Shown: piece by piece, positions 7,124 through 15,537 of the stretch | How the letters are laid out: every line of letters begins with the position of its first letter | Numbering within the stretch: position 1 is the first letter of the stretch | From: Paraburkholderia acidisoli | GTDB taxonomy: Bacteria; Pseudomonadota; Gammaproteobacteria; Burkholderiales; Burkholderiaceae | DNA length: 64,000 nt | NCBI RefSeq assembly: GCF_009789675.1 | Contig: NZ_CP046913.1 | Span: 1,984,001-2,048,000, forward strand | Direction of reading: 5' to 3' | The notes under the pieces: generated by a model | The model's input: the letters and a program-made list of their open reading frames with translations, nothing else | The model's database searches: none | Told to the model about the DNA's origin: nothing | Made by a program: the position numbers and the translations under genes

Positions 7124-9526
7124 CTACAGTTCCAGCACCAGCCGGCCGCATTTCGCGCGCGAGCAGCAGGTCATCATGCGCGTTTGCGTGTCGCGTTCCG
7201 CGCGCGTGAGCACGACGTCGCGGTGATCGATCTCGCCCGCGAGCACGCGCACTTCGCACGAGCCGCACAGGCCTTCTTCGCAATCGCTCTGCACGTCGAT
7301 ATTGGCGCGGCGCAGCGCGTCGAGCACGGTCTGATCGGCGGCCACGTTGAGCACCAGCCCCGAATCCTTCAACTCGACTTCGAACGCGCGCTCGTGCGCG
7401 GGATCGAGCGTGCCCCTCGTCACCGCGAAGTGCTCCACGCGCAGCGCGTCGTCGGGCCAGTTCGCGCTGCAGGATTCCAGCGCCTCGAGCATGCACGCGG
7501 GACCGCACGCGTACACGCGCGTGGCGTCGTCCACGTTCAGGGCGGCGAAGTCGTTGCGCGACCCTTCGTCGGACACGTGCAGATGAAAGCGCTCGCCATG
7601 CAGTTGCGTGAGTTCGTCGACGAAAGCCATCGTGGCGCGCGAGCGGCCGCTGTAATGCAATTCGTAGTCGATACCGAGTTCGCGCGCGCGACGCGCCATT
7701 GCGCTCACGGGCGTGATGCCGATGCCGCCCGCGATGAAGATCGCGCGGCGCCCTTCTTCGTCGAGACGGAAATGGTTGCGCGGTCCACGAATCTTCAGAC
7801 GCGCGCCCACGCGCAGCGTGTCGTGCACCCATGCGGAGCCGCCGCGGCTTTGCGCTTCGCGCAGCACGGCGATCTCGAACGCGCGCGTGTCGGCCGGGTC
7901 GCCACACAGCGAATACTGGCGCGAGAGCCCCGTGTCGCCGCATTCGACGTCGATATGCGCGCCCGGCGCCCAACGCGGCAGCGTGGCGCCGTCCGGCGCG
8001 ACGAGGCGCAGATGCACGATGCCATCCGCGGGGACTTCGACACGCTCGACCACCACGGGCCGGCTCAACGCATGCGCCGAAGGCTCGCCGATGCGCACCG
8101 GCACCTGCGCGTCGCGCACCGCCGCGTTCACGCGTTCGGGGTTCTGCGCGGGGTCCCATTCCACGAGCACATGCTCGGGACCGCGAAACGACGTATTGGG
8201 CACGTAGCTGAAGGTCTGCTCGGCGAGCCGCATGTGCGGCAGGCGGCGCGTGAACTCTTCGAGGAAGATCTGCATCTCCATGCGCGCGAGATTCTTGCCC
8301 ATGCACTGATGCGAGCCGTAGCCGAACGTGACGTGATCGCTCGCGTTGTCGCGGCGAATGTCGAACAGATCGGCATCGGCGAAATGACGCTCGTCGTGAT
8401 TCGCCGACGACGTCACGATCAGGAGCTTCGAGCCCGCCGGAATGTCGATGCCGCCGATCTGCACATCTTTCGTCGCGAGACGCCGCCACGCGGCCACCGA
8501 GCCGTTGTGGCGCAGGCACTCTTCCACCGCGTTCGGAATCAGGCTCGGGTCTTCGCAGATCTCGCGCCATGCGTGCGGATGCTGCAGCAGCAACTTCATC
8601 GCATTCGCGGTGGCATTGGCCGTGGTTTCGTGCGCGGCCACGATGCCGGCCATCATCATCGAATGCAGATAGGAATCCGTAACAACGTCAGGATGATCCT
8701 TCTGCTTGCGAATGCCGTATTGCATCCAGCCGGGACCGTCGGGGTTCTGGCGCATCTTGTCGAGCACCTTGCCCGCGAACTGCCAGAAGTTACCGACCGC
8801 GTGCGCCACCGCGACCTGCTCTTCCGGGCGCGGACGTCCCCACGTATTGACCGTATGCGCGATCGAATACTTGCGCAGCAGGTCCATATCCTCTTCGGGC
8901 ACGCCGAGAAAATGCAGCGCCACGGTCAGCGGCACTTCCCACAGCATCTGATCGACGAGATCGGCGCGGCCGTCGTCGATGAAACGGTCCACGTATTCGC
9001 GCGTGAGCTTGCGCACCATCGGTTCGTGATGCTTGAGATGCTCGGGCGTGAACGGCTCCATCAGCGCGCGGCGGCGCGGCATGTGCGCGGGCTCGTCTTC
9101 GTTCACGAGCGTGCGGTTCAAGGCAAAGCCGTACGACGCCAGCACCGCGTTGGCCTCGGGGCCCGTGGGCGTGATCTTTTCGAGCGCGATGGACGGCGAG
9201 AACGTGAGGTTGTCGCGAAAGATCGCCTTGATGTCGTCGTAGCGCGTGACGACCCAGTAGCCGAGTTGCGGGCTGTAGAACACCGGTTCCTGCTCGCGCG
9301 CCCAGCGCACGTATTCGGGCGGGTCCTGCTGATAACCGTCGCTGAACGGATCGAAGGCGGCCGCGTTGGCACTGACGGGACAACCCGCTGCGGCAGGCGT
9401 GACGGCTGCCGTTGCCGCGCCATGCGGAAACGGGCAACGCGAAAGCGCGCCTGGGCCGGCCGCGCCTGAGCCGGCCGCGCCTAAGCCGGCCGCGTTCTGG
9501 CCCGATTGAGAGGGAGTCTGGCTCAT
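7124..9526 (-). CDS. Self-sufficient cytochrome P450 (CYP116B-like, P450-FMN reductase-ferredoxin fusion)
   Basis: An 800-residue single-chain monooxygenase. The N-terminal P450 has A-G-I-V-A-A-H-E-T-T in the I helix (293-302), an E-x-x-R K-helix region and the haem loop F-G-Y-G-S-H-Q-C with ligand Cys408. Next comes a phthalate-dioxygenase-reductase-like module: R-Q-Y-S (536-539) for FMN, G-G-I-G-I-T-P (600-606) and C-G-P (674-676) for NADH/NADPH. Last is a plant-type [2Fe-2S] domain with Cys749, 754, 757 and 787. The order and length match P450RhF/CYP116B. Known members hydroxylate or dealkylate many aromatic and aliphatic compounds. The AAHS carrier and divergent IclR gene suggest an aromatic substrate; this is inference. 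The N-terminus has an AAGxG repeat. Confidence 0.93.
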   Translation of the reverse strand: MSQTPSQSGQNAAGLGAAGSGAAGPGALSRCPFPHGAATAAVTPAAAGCPVSANAAAFDPFSDGYQQDPPEYVRWAREQEPVFYSPQLGYWVVTRYDDIKAIFRDNLTFSPSIALEKITPTGPEANAVLASYGFALNRTLVNEDEPAHMPRRRALMEPFTPEHLKHHEPMVRKLTREYVDRFIDDGRADLVDQMLWEVPLTVALHFLGVPEEDMDLLRKYSIAHTVNTWGRPRPEEQVAVAHAVGNFWQFAGKVLDKMRQNPDGPGWMQYGIRKQKDHPDVVTDSYLHSMMMAGIVAAHETTANATANAMKLLLQHPHAWREICEDPSLIPNAVEECLRHNGSVAAWRRLATKDVQIGGIDIPAGSKLLIVTSSANHDERHFADADLFDIRRDNASDHVTFGYGSHQCMGKNLARMEMQIFLEEFTRRLPHMRLAEQTFSYVPNTSFRGPEHVLVEWDPAQNPERVNAAVRDAQVPVRIGEPSAHALSRPVVVERVEVPADGIVHLRLVAPDGATLPRWAPGAHIDVECGDTGLSRQYSLCGDPADTRAFEIAVLREAQSRGGSAWVHDTLRVGARLKIRGPRNHFRLDEEGRRAIFIAGGIGITPVSAMARRARELGIDYELHYSGRSRATMAFVDELTQLHGERFHLHVSDEGSRNDFAALNVDDATRVYACGPACMLEALESCSANWPDDALRVEHFAVTRGTLDPAHERAFEVELKDSGLVLNVAADQTVLDALRRANIDVQSDCEEGLCGSCEVRVLAGEIDHRDVVLTRAERDTQTRMMTCCSRAKCGRLVLEL
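9446..9490. repeat. Three tandem 15-bp repeats inside the P450 N-terminus
   Basis: CGCGCCTGRGCCGGC occurs three times head to tail (9446-9460, 9461-9475, 9476-9490) with one or two base changes. In frame it encodes a Gly/Ala-rich five-residue repeat near residues 13-27 of the P450, before the folded domain. In-frame repeats of this kind can change copy number between strains. Confidence 0.85.
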
Positions 9527-9558
9527 GATTGTCTCCTGCGTCGATGCGGAATCGCGTT

Positions 9559-9588
9559 TTGCGTAACTCTAGTACGCAATGCGTAATT
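9559..9588. promoter_or_regulatory. Three-repeat operator between P450 and IclR genes
   Basis: TTGCGTAAC (9559-9567), inverted TACGCAA (9573-9579) and TGCGTAA (9580-9586) are three copies of one half-site. The last two form the perfect palindrome TACGCA-A-TGCGTA (9573-9585). A palindrome plus one extra direct copy is the architecture of PobR/PcaU-type IclR operators. It starts about 33 bases upstream of the P450 start codon. Confidence 0.65.
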
Positions 9589-9686
9589 CAGAGATAGGGG
9601 TTAACCTGCAACGCCCCGGATACACCGCGCCGGTATGCGTCCCCTAAAATCCCGCCTATTGCCTTCATCGCTTCGTACCTGCGCCA

Positions 9687-10562
9687 ATGGAAAGCCGTAA
9701 ACCCGCCCGAGAGAAAGCCCCTAAACCCGCGTCGAACGCCGCCGCGCAGTCCGGCACGCCCCCGCGCGATGCCGGCGCGGCGCCGCGTGAACGCCGTCAG
9801 CGCGTGCAATCGGCGCAAACGGGCATGGCCGTGCTCAAAGGCCTCGCGCGTCTGGGCGGGCGGGCGAGTTTGTCGGGACTTGCGGCGGCTGTGGGGGAAA
9901 GTCCCGCGAAGGTTCACCGCTATCTGGTGAGCCTGATCGAAGAAGGTCTCGTGGCGCAGGACACGGCCACGCAGCAATATCTGCTCGGCGCCGAGGCGAT
10001 GATGATCGGCGTGGCCGCCATGCGTCAGGCCGACCCCGTGCGCATTGCCGAACCGGCGCTCGTGCGCCTGCGCGAATCGCTCGAAGTGACGTCGTTCGTC
10101 GCGGTGATGGGCAACAAGGGGCCCACCATCATTCGCTTCGAGGAGCCGGGGCTGCCCGTGACCGTGAACGTGCGCGTGGGTTCGGTGATGCCGCTGCTGT
10201 GGTCGTCCACGGGACGCCTCTTCCTCGGCCTGCTCGACGACACGCGCGTGCTCGCGCTCGCGGAAGAAGAACTCGCGCACGCCAACGCCGAACTGCGCGG
10301 CGCGCTCGACGCCCGCGACCCGATCGGCGCATTGCGGCGCGACGTGCAGGCCACGCAATGCGCGAGCGTGCGCGACACGAATCTCAAGGGCATCAGTGCC
10401 GTCTCCGCCCCGCTCTTCGACCAGACCGGCAAACTCTGCGCCGTGCTCACGGCGCTCGGCGCCTCGGGCGGCTTCGACGCGTCGCCCGACGGCGCCATCG
10501 GTCGCGCCTTGCGCACCGAGGCGGCCGCCGCGAGCGGCTTGCTCGGTTACATCCCGCGCTGA
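9687..10562 (+). CDS. IclR-family transcriptional regulator
   Basis: A 291-residue protein. After a basic, Pro/Ala-rich 40-residue tail there is an IclR winged helix-turn-helix (about 45-90, S-L-S-G-L-A-A-A-V-G-E-S-P-A-K-V-H-R-Y-L). A GAF-like effector domain follows to about residue 285, ending in an F-D-x-T-G-K-L-x-A-V-L-T strand. It is divergent from the P450-carrier pair, with the three-repeat operator between them, so it very likely controls them and itself. The effector is probably the P450 substrate or a product; this is inference. Confidence 0.9.
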   Translation: MESRKPAREKAPKPASNAAAQSGTPPRDAGAAPRERRQRVQSAQTGMAVLKGLARLGGRASLSGLAAAVGESPAKVHRYLVSLIEEGLVAQDTATQQYLLGAEAMMIGVAAMRQADPVRIAEPALVRLRESLEVTSFVAVMGNKGPTIIRFEEPGLPVTVNVRVGSVMPLLWSSTGRLFLGLLDDTRVLALAEEELAHANAELRGALDARDPIGALRRDVQATQCASVRDTNLKGISAVSAPLFDQTGKLCAVLTALGASGGFDASPDGAIGRALRTEAAAASGLLGYIPR

Positions 10563-10578
10563 GATTCGTTCGATATCC

Positions 10579-11913
10579 TCAGCGTTTCGTCGCGGCCAAC
10601 GTCGCAGTTGCGGTCGCGGCCGCCGATTGCGCGGTGGATCGACGCGCGGGACGGTAGCCGTCGTTCAACGTTTTGAGGAAGGCCATCACGTCGTCGATAT
10701 CGTGCTCGTTCCATGCGGGCCGCTCGCCGGGCTTGCGCGTGAGCGGTTCGTCGACCGTATCCACGTTGGCGCGCAACGCGGGCGGCAGGTCGTCGAACTT
10801 CACGACGCGGCCGTGCGCATCTTTCGGATACCACTTCGCCGGATTCGTGTCGCGCTCCACGTAGAAACGCAGCGCCTCGCGCAGCGTGTGGAAGCGGCCG
10901 TTGTGGAAGAACACCTGGCGCGTGGCCACGTTGCGCAGCGTGGGCGTCTTGAACAGACCGCAGTAGAGACGGTTCTTCGCGACGTCGGTGCGAATTGGAC
11001 CGCACAGGCCTTCGTCGTAATAGCGCGGATCGCGATTCGCGCGCAGTTCGGGATTGCGCGGCACGCCCAGCGCCTCGAACTGAAAGTCGGTGAACAGCGG
11101 ATGCGCGCCATTCGCGCCGCGCTGATCGATATGACATGACGCGCAATTGCCGCGCGCCGGGTCGTCGAACAGCTTCATGCCGCGCAACTCGCTCGCAGTG
11201 AGTTGCGCCTCGCCGTCGAGATACGCGTCGAACTTGCTCGAATACGGGTGAAAGCCCGGCTCCTCGAGTTCGTAGCGCTCGACCGCCCGCATTGCCTGAC
11301 GCAGCGCCATGTCCTTCGAGACGAAAATCGTCTCGCCGAACACTTGCCGGAAACGCGCGGCGTACGGCGCGCGTTCGAGTCTCGCGACCACGGCGCCCGC
11401 GTCGCGATTGGCCATCTCGTTCGCGTTGAAGAGCGGGAACAGCGCCTGGTCGTGCAGCGTATTGAAGCGCCCGTCCCACGCGAATCCACCCGAAGGCGGA
11501 CTGTCGGCGTCGGTGAGTCGCTCGAAGATGCTGGCCGCCTGCACGTGCGTCCACACCGGCGTGCGGTTGAGCACGTAGCCGAGCGTGGGCACCGCGCGCG
11601 TGCCCTGCGAACGCAGGTCGGGGCCGCCCATTTGCGCGGCGAGGCCGTTGGGCGGACCGTACGCGTGCGCGGGACTATGGCAGCTCGCGCACGACATGCG
11701 GCCCGAGGCCGAAAGCGCGGGATCGTTGAAGATCAGCTTGCCGAGCGAGGCAATGTCGCTCAGCACGGGCGGCGTGGTCGAGACGGACGCGGGCGGCGCC
11801 GCGCGCGCCGGCGTGACGGCGCATACCGCCGCCGCGGTCATGACGACCGCGGCGGCGACGCGCAGCGCTGCCACGGCGCGGCGTGCCGTGTGGCTTGCGA
11901 AGAAAACGCTCAT
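10579..11913 (-). CDS. Di-heme cytochrome c peroxidase/MauG family protein
   Basis: 444 residues from ATG 11913; the longer upstream frame overlaps the phosphoesterase gene. A signal peptide ends near A-R-A (38). There are two haem c sites: C75-A-S-C-H79 and C257-A-S-C-H261. This is the CcpA/MauG layout, with a high-potential and a peroxidatic haem in the periplasm. It starts four bases after the stop of the phosphoesterase gene on the same strand, so the two form an operon. The C-terminal 25 residues are a low-complexity Ala/Thr tail. The natural substrate (peroxide or another oxidant) is not shown by the sequence. Confidence 0.87.
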   Translation of the reverse strand: MSVFFASHTARRAVAALRVAAAVVMTAAAVCAVTPARAAPPASVSTTPPVLSDIASLGKLIFNDPALSASGRMSCASCHSPAHAYGPPNGLAAQMGGPDLRSQGTRAVPTLGYVLNRTPVWTHVQAASIFERLTDADSPPSGGFAWDGRFNTLHDQALFPLFNANEMANRDAGAVVARLERAPYAARFRQVFGETIFVSKDMALRQAMRAVERYELEEPGFHPYSSKFDAYLDGEAQLTASELRGMKLFDDPARGNCASCHIDQRGANGAHPLFTDFQFEALGVPRNPELRANRDPRYYDEGLCGPIRTDVAKNRLYCGLFKTPTLRNVATRQVFFHNGRFHTLREALRFYVERDTNPAKWYPKDAHGRVVKFDDLPPALRANVDTVDEPLTRKPGERPAWNEHDIDDVMAFLKTLNDGYRPARRSTAQSAAATATATLAATKR

Positions 11914-11917
11914 CGGC

Positions 11918-13252
11918 TTAGAGATTCGTGAAGATATCCTTGCCGAAGCCCGCAAGCCCCGTCTGCCCCGCGTAACCGAGGTAACCGAGACCGAACATGT
12001 CCTCGATACTCTTGAGCATCGCATAGTGGTTGTACTGCACCGTCGAGACCGTGCCCGGCTTGATGAACTTCGAGATCATCACCGCGCCCGTGCGGTCGCC
12101 GCCGTAGCTTTGCTTCGCGAGCACGAGGTCGATGTTGCCCGAGAGACCCGTTGCGTTGATGCCGAGCGACGAGAGATACGCGGCGGGCACGGTGCCCATC
12201 TTCGCGCTCTGCGGGAACGCGCCGAGGTTCGGGCCCGGTTGCTGGCTGCAGCAGGTATCGCCCGAGAAGGCGAAGTCCACTTCGGTGGCGTTCGGCATCG
12301 ATACCGAGGCGTAGCTGCTTTCGTCGAAGTTGATGATCAGGAGTCCGTCCTGTTTGAATGCGGGCGACGCGGTAATGACGGGCACCCACTTCTGCAGGAA
12401 GGCGTCGGCGGACACGAGGCCACCGGTCGCGCCATTCGCGCACGGCGCGTCGTGGCCGTCGTCGCAGGTGCTCGGCGTGATGAAGTTGAAGTTCGCCGTG
12501 GTCGACACCTGCTGCAGATCGGTCGTGAGCTTGTCCAGATTCACGACATTGGCCGCGCAGTCGGGCGAGTCGATGATCGAATGAAAGTACATGAACGGAT
12601 TGTGGCGCGTGGCGTACGAGTCGCCGGCGGGCGTGGTCGCGTTCGGGGCTTCCTGCGTATTGGTGAGGTCGGTCGTGCCGAGCGCCGGGTGGCCGCAGGT
12701 TGCCGCTTCGCGCGCGGGGTCGTTGCCCATGTCGCCCTCGTAGCCCTTCCACGTGTATTTCGCCGCCGTGAGCTGGTCCGCGATCGTTTTCACGCTCGCC
12801 GGATACACGCAGCCCGTGCCGATCGCCTGGCCATCCGCCGTCATGCCCGTGAGACTGAAGTCCGCATAGGTCGTGCAGTCGTTGTCGGTTTGCAGCGTGG
12901 GCGACTGGCCGCTGATCATCGAAATGTAATTGTCGAGACTCACGTGGCCCGTGCCGTAGTACTGCTGCACGAGCGCGCCCTGCGCGGTAAGCGTATTCGC
13001 GAGATACGGCGCCTTGGTATTCGCGCCGAAGGTGGTCGTGTAGTTCTCGTTTTCGAGCGTGATGATGAAGACGTGCTTGATCTGCTGCGTGCTGCCGGCG
13101 AGCGACGCCGTCTTGTCCGACGAACCGCAGGCGCTCACGAAGAACGCGACAAACAAGGCGGCGAAAAGCGCGGCGCAATACGTGATAACGCGCGTGGCAA
13201 AGCGCGTGAAAGGCAACGCGGCAAAGCGCTTGCCCCGGGAGTGAACGGCCAT
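11918..13252 (-). CDS. Phosphoesterase-family lipoprotein (phospholipase C/acid phosphatase AcpA-like)
   Basis: 444 residues from ATG 13252. A long hydrophobic segment ends in a lipobox, V-S-A-C, with lipid-acceptor Cys42. The mature part opens with H-V-F-I-I-T-L-E-N-E-N-Y, the metal-site start of the phosphoesterase family that includes bacterial phospholipase C and AcpA. It also has N-F-D-E-S-S-Y (about 290) and a late G-G-D-R-T-G-A-V-M-I-S region with Y-N-H-Y. It is probably anchored to a membrane facing the periplasm or surface and releases phosphate. It is the first gene of an operon with the di-heme peroxidase. Confidence 0.85.
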   Translation of the reverse strand: MAVHSRGKRFAALPFTRFATRVITYCAALFAALFVAFFVSACGSSDKTASLAGSTQQIKHVFIITLENENYTTTFGANTKAPYLANTLTAQGALVQQYYGTGHVSLDNYISMISGQSPTLQTDNDCTTYADFSLTGMTADGQAIGTGCVYPASVKTIADQLTAAKYTWKGYEGDMGNDPAREAATCGHPALGTTDLTNTQEAPNATTPAGDSYATRHNPFMYFHSIIDSPDCAANVVNLDKLTTDLQQVSTTANFNFITPSTCDDGHDAPCANGATGGLVSADAFLQKWVPVITASPAFKQDGLLIINFDESSYASVSMPNATEVDFAFSGDTCCSQQPGPNLGAFPQSAKMGTVPAAYLSSLGINATGLSGNIDLVLAKQSYGGDRTGAVMISKFIKPGTVSTVQYNHYAMLKSIEDMFGLGYLGYAGQTGLAGFGKDIFTNL

Positions 13253-13312
13253 GGGAAGTCCTCTGAGTGTCGAGTCGTTATAGGTATGAGGTGGTGTGCA
13301 CCTTTTTTGGTA

Positions 13313-13336
13313 CCCGTTCGATACCGAATGAACGGG
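13313..13336. promoter_or_regulatory. Inverted repeat upstream of the phosphoesterase gene
   Basis: CCCGTTC (13313-13319) and GAACGGG (13330-13336) form a perfect seven-base inverted repeat, 61 bases upstream of the phosphoesterase start. It does not look like a PhoB box. It may be an operator or a leader hairpin. Confidence 0.4.
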
Positions 13337-13542
13337 ACGCGCAAGCTTACGAAGCGTCGATGACGTTTCCATGAAAATGAAAGCTGTTTTTGACCGATCG
13401 TTCGCAAATTGCCATCGAGTGACACGATTGCGCGCGCAACGAGCGCGGGCGCGCACCGGGTGCACGTTTGCCGAATCGGGGCCCGTGCCCGCGCAACCGG
13501 CTATCATGTGCGTTGGTACAGCAGATGGAATGAACGAATCAC

Positions 13543-14991
13543 ATGGCCTCCCCTCAGGAAAACGTCAGCATGGCGGTGTTCTGCGACTTCGAGAACGTGG
13601 CGCTCGGCGTGCGCGACGCGAAGTTCGACCGCTTCGATATTCAGCTCGTGCTCGAGCGGCTGCTGCTCAAGGGCAGCATCGTCGTGAAGAAGGCGTACTG
13701 CGACTGGGAACGCTACAAGGGCTTCAAGGCGGGCATGCACGAAGCGAGCTTCGAGTTGATCGAAATTCCGCACGTGCGCCAGTCAGGCAAGAATTCCGCC
13801 GATATTCGCCTCGTCGTGGACGCGCTCGATCTCTGCTACACGAAATCGCACGTGGACACGTTCGTGATCGTGAGCGGCGACTCCGACTTCTCGCCGCTCG
13901 TCTCCAAGTTGCGTGAGAACGCGAAGAAAGTGATCGGCGTGGGCGTGAAGCACTCCACCTCCGACCTGCTCGTGGCGAACTGCGACGAATTCATCTTCTA
14001 CGACGATCTCGTGCGCGAACTCGCACGCGAGCAGCAGGCGCGCGCGAAGAGCAAGGCCGAAAGCGCGAAGCGCGCGGGCGGCGACGAGCGCCAGCCGAAG
14101 CAGGACAGCGAAGACCGCAAGAGCAAGGCCGTGGCGTTCGCGATCGAAACGCTCGACGCGCTCGTGATCGAACGCGGCGAGAGCGGCAAGATCTGGGCGT
14201 CCGTGCTCAAGAGCGCGATCAAGCGCCGCCGCCCCGACTTCAACGAAACGCGCTACGGCTTTCGCGCGTTCGGCAATCTGCTTGAAGAAGCGCAGTCGCG
14301 CGGCTTGCTCGAAGTGGGCCGCGACGACAAGTCAGGTACGTGGGTGTCGCGTCTGAACCCGCCGCCGCTCGGGGTTTCCGCAGCGGAAGCGGCCGACGTC
14401 GTTGAAGAAACGCGCGCGCCGCGTCAGGACGAGCCGCGCGGGCGTCGCAAGGGCCGCCGCAACGGGCGTGGCAATGCGGCCCACGAAGCAGGCGATACCC
14501 AAGGCGCGCACGACGCGCAAATGGATACGGCGCACGATGCCCAGCACGAGATGGCGTTCGACGCGGCGGAGGGCTTTACGCCGGTGTGGGAAGCCGCGTA
14601 CGAGGAGCGCGAATCCAGGCTGCCGTTCGCGGCGGATGACGACGACACCGAGGTGAGCCCGCAACGCGAGACGCGCGAACGATCGCGCGAACGAAGGCAC
14701 GAAGAAGCGCGCGAAGAAGCGCGTTCAGACTCGTACCCGGATTCGCAGGACGAGGCGCAAGCCGCCGAAGCGGAAGCCCCGGCGCCGTCGCGCGCCCGCA
14801 AAACGGCGCGCAAGAGCCCCGCGCGCAAAAAGGCCCCCAAGAAGGATAAGGCGGTCGCGGCCGAACACGATACGCCGGCCGTGGCGCCCGCACCGGTTGC
14901 CGAAACTCCGGCTGAACCCGCGGCGAAAGCGCCCGCCGCCAAGAAAGCGCGGGCGCGCCGCCCGCGCAAGGACGCGAGCGACGCGAGTTAA
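13543..14991 (+). CDS. NYN (PIN-like) domain protein with LOTUS/OST-HTH domain
   Basis: A 482-residue protein. Residues 10-150 are an NYN domain with the expected acidic site: F-C-D15-F-E-N18, N-S-A-D87-I-R-L-V-V-D93 and S-G-D113-S-D115-F. Proteins of this class are Mg-dependent ribonucleases or RNA binders. Residues about 195-270 look like an OST-HTH/LOTUS domain (S-G-K-I-W-A-S-V-L-K-S-A-I-K-R-R-x-P-D-F), an RNA-binding fold. The last 210 residues are low complexity: acidic/Arg-rich, then an Ala-Lys-Pro-rich histone H1-like tail ending R-R-P-R-K-D-A. Its probable terminator lies inside the convergent gene. The RNA target is unknown. Confidence 0.85.
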   Translation: MASPQENVSMAVFCDFENVALGVRDAKFDRFDIQLVLERLLLKGSIVVKKAYCDWERYKGFKAGMHEASFELIEIPHVRQSGKNSADIRLVVDALDLCYTKSHVDTFVIVSGDSDFSPLVSKLRENAKKVIGVGVKHSTSDLLVANCDEFIFYDDLVRELAREQQARAKSKAESAKRAGGDERQPKQDSEDRKSKAVAFAIETLDALVIERGESGKIWASVLKSAIKRRRPDFNETRYGFRAFGNLLEEAQSRGLLEVGRDDKSGTWVSRLNPPPLGVSAAEAADVVEETRAPRQDEPRGRRKGRRNGRGNAAHEAGDTQGAHDAQMDTAHDAQHEMAFDAAEGFTPVWEAAYEERESRLPFAADDDDTEVSPQRETRERSRERRHEEAREEARSDSYPDSQDEAQAAEAEAPAPSRARKTARKSPARKKAPKKDKAVAAEHDTPAVAPAPVAETPAEPAAKAPAAKKARARRPRKDASDAS

Positions 14992-15004
14992 GCCACGCCG
15001 CCCG

Positions 15005-15493
15005 TCAATCGCCGAACGGATTGGCGGGCCGCTTCTTCACCGCGTTGTCGCCGGACCCATCGCCCGCTTCGTCAGCGGGCTTTTTTATGGCGCCGAACGG
15101 ATCGACCTTCCCCGCCGCCGCTTTCGCATCGCCGAACGGATTCGCGGCCGCCGCGCGCTGCGTACCGCCGAACGGGTCGCGGTTTTCGTGGCGGTTTTCT
15201 TCACGCGTCTCGTCGTTTATCGCATCGCTGGCTTCGGCCTGAGTTTCATCGGGCGCACTCGCGAGGTTGTATTCGGCCCGCACCTGCGCGAGCACGCGTT
15301 CGATACTCGCCTCGAAACCCGCCGCATTGCCGAAGTGGCGCATCGTCCAGTTGCAGCCGTCCCGCCCGGGCGTTTGCCATTGCGGGCGTGGCACGCCGAT
15401 CTTCACGCCGTCTTCCACCACTTCCTGAAGCTTGTGCAAACGGCGCTGTACTTCCGCCTGCAGGCGCGAGGCATTGAGCGTCTTGCGCAACAT
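15005..15493 (-). CDS. Unknown protein with NPFG/DPFG repeats
   Basis: 162 residues from ATG 15493, which has AGGAG seven bases upstream; an in-frame TTG two codons earlier is less likely. Residues 1-80 look folded, helical with two Trp and one Cys. The rest is disordered and carries four copies of (D/N)PFG at 106-109, 118-121, 131-134 and 158-161, the last ending the protein as N-P-F-G-D. I do not recognise a family. It converges on the NYN gene with 13 bases between the stops. Regularly spaced short motifs suggest docking sites for a partner; this is inference. Confidence 0.75.
   Translation of the reverse strand: MLRKTLNASRLQAEVQRRLHKLQEVVEDGVKIGVPRPQWQTPGRDGCNWTMRHFGNAAGFEASIERVLAQVRAEYNLASAPDETQAEASDAINDETREENRHENRDPFGGTQRAAAANPFGDAKAAAGKVDPFGAIKKPADEAGDGSGDNAVKKRPANPFGD
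15062..15086 (+). terminator. Intrinsic terminator of the NYN gene, inside the convergent CDS
   Basis: GCCCGCT (15062-15068), loop TCGTC, AGCGGGC (15074-15080), then six T (15081-15086). It points with the NYN gene and lies 70 bases past its stop, but it falls inside the coding sequence of the opposing NPFG-repeat protein, where it encodes part of a disordered stretch. Confidence 0.8.
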
Positions 15494-15537
15494 CGCCAAT
15501 CTCCTTTGTCGTCACGGCCCGCGAGTCTAGCGCATCG

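Noticed and set aside
7184..9469. A 761-codon open frame opposite the P450 gene
   Set aside because: It is a mirror frame of a strongly coding GC-rich gene. The translation is His/Arg/Ala-rich with no domain, while the minus strand has all P450 motifs.
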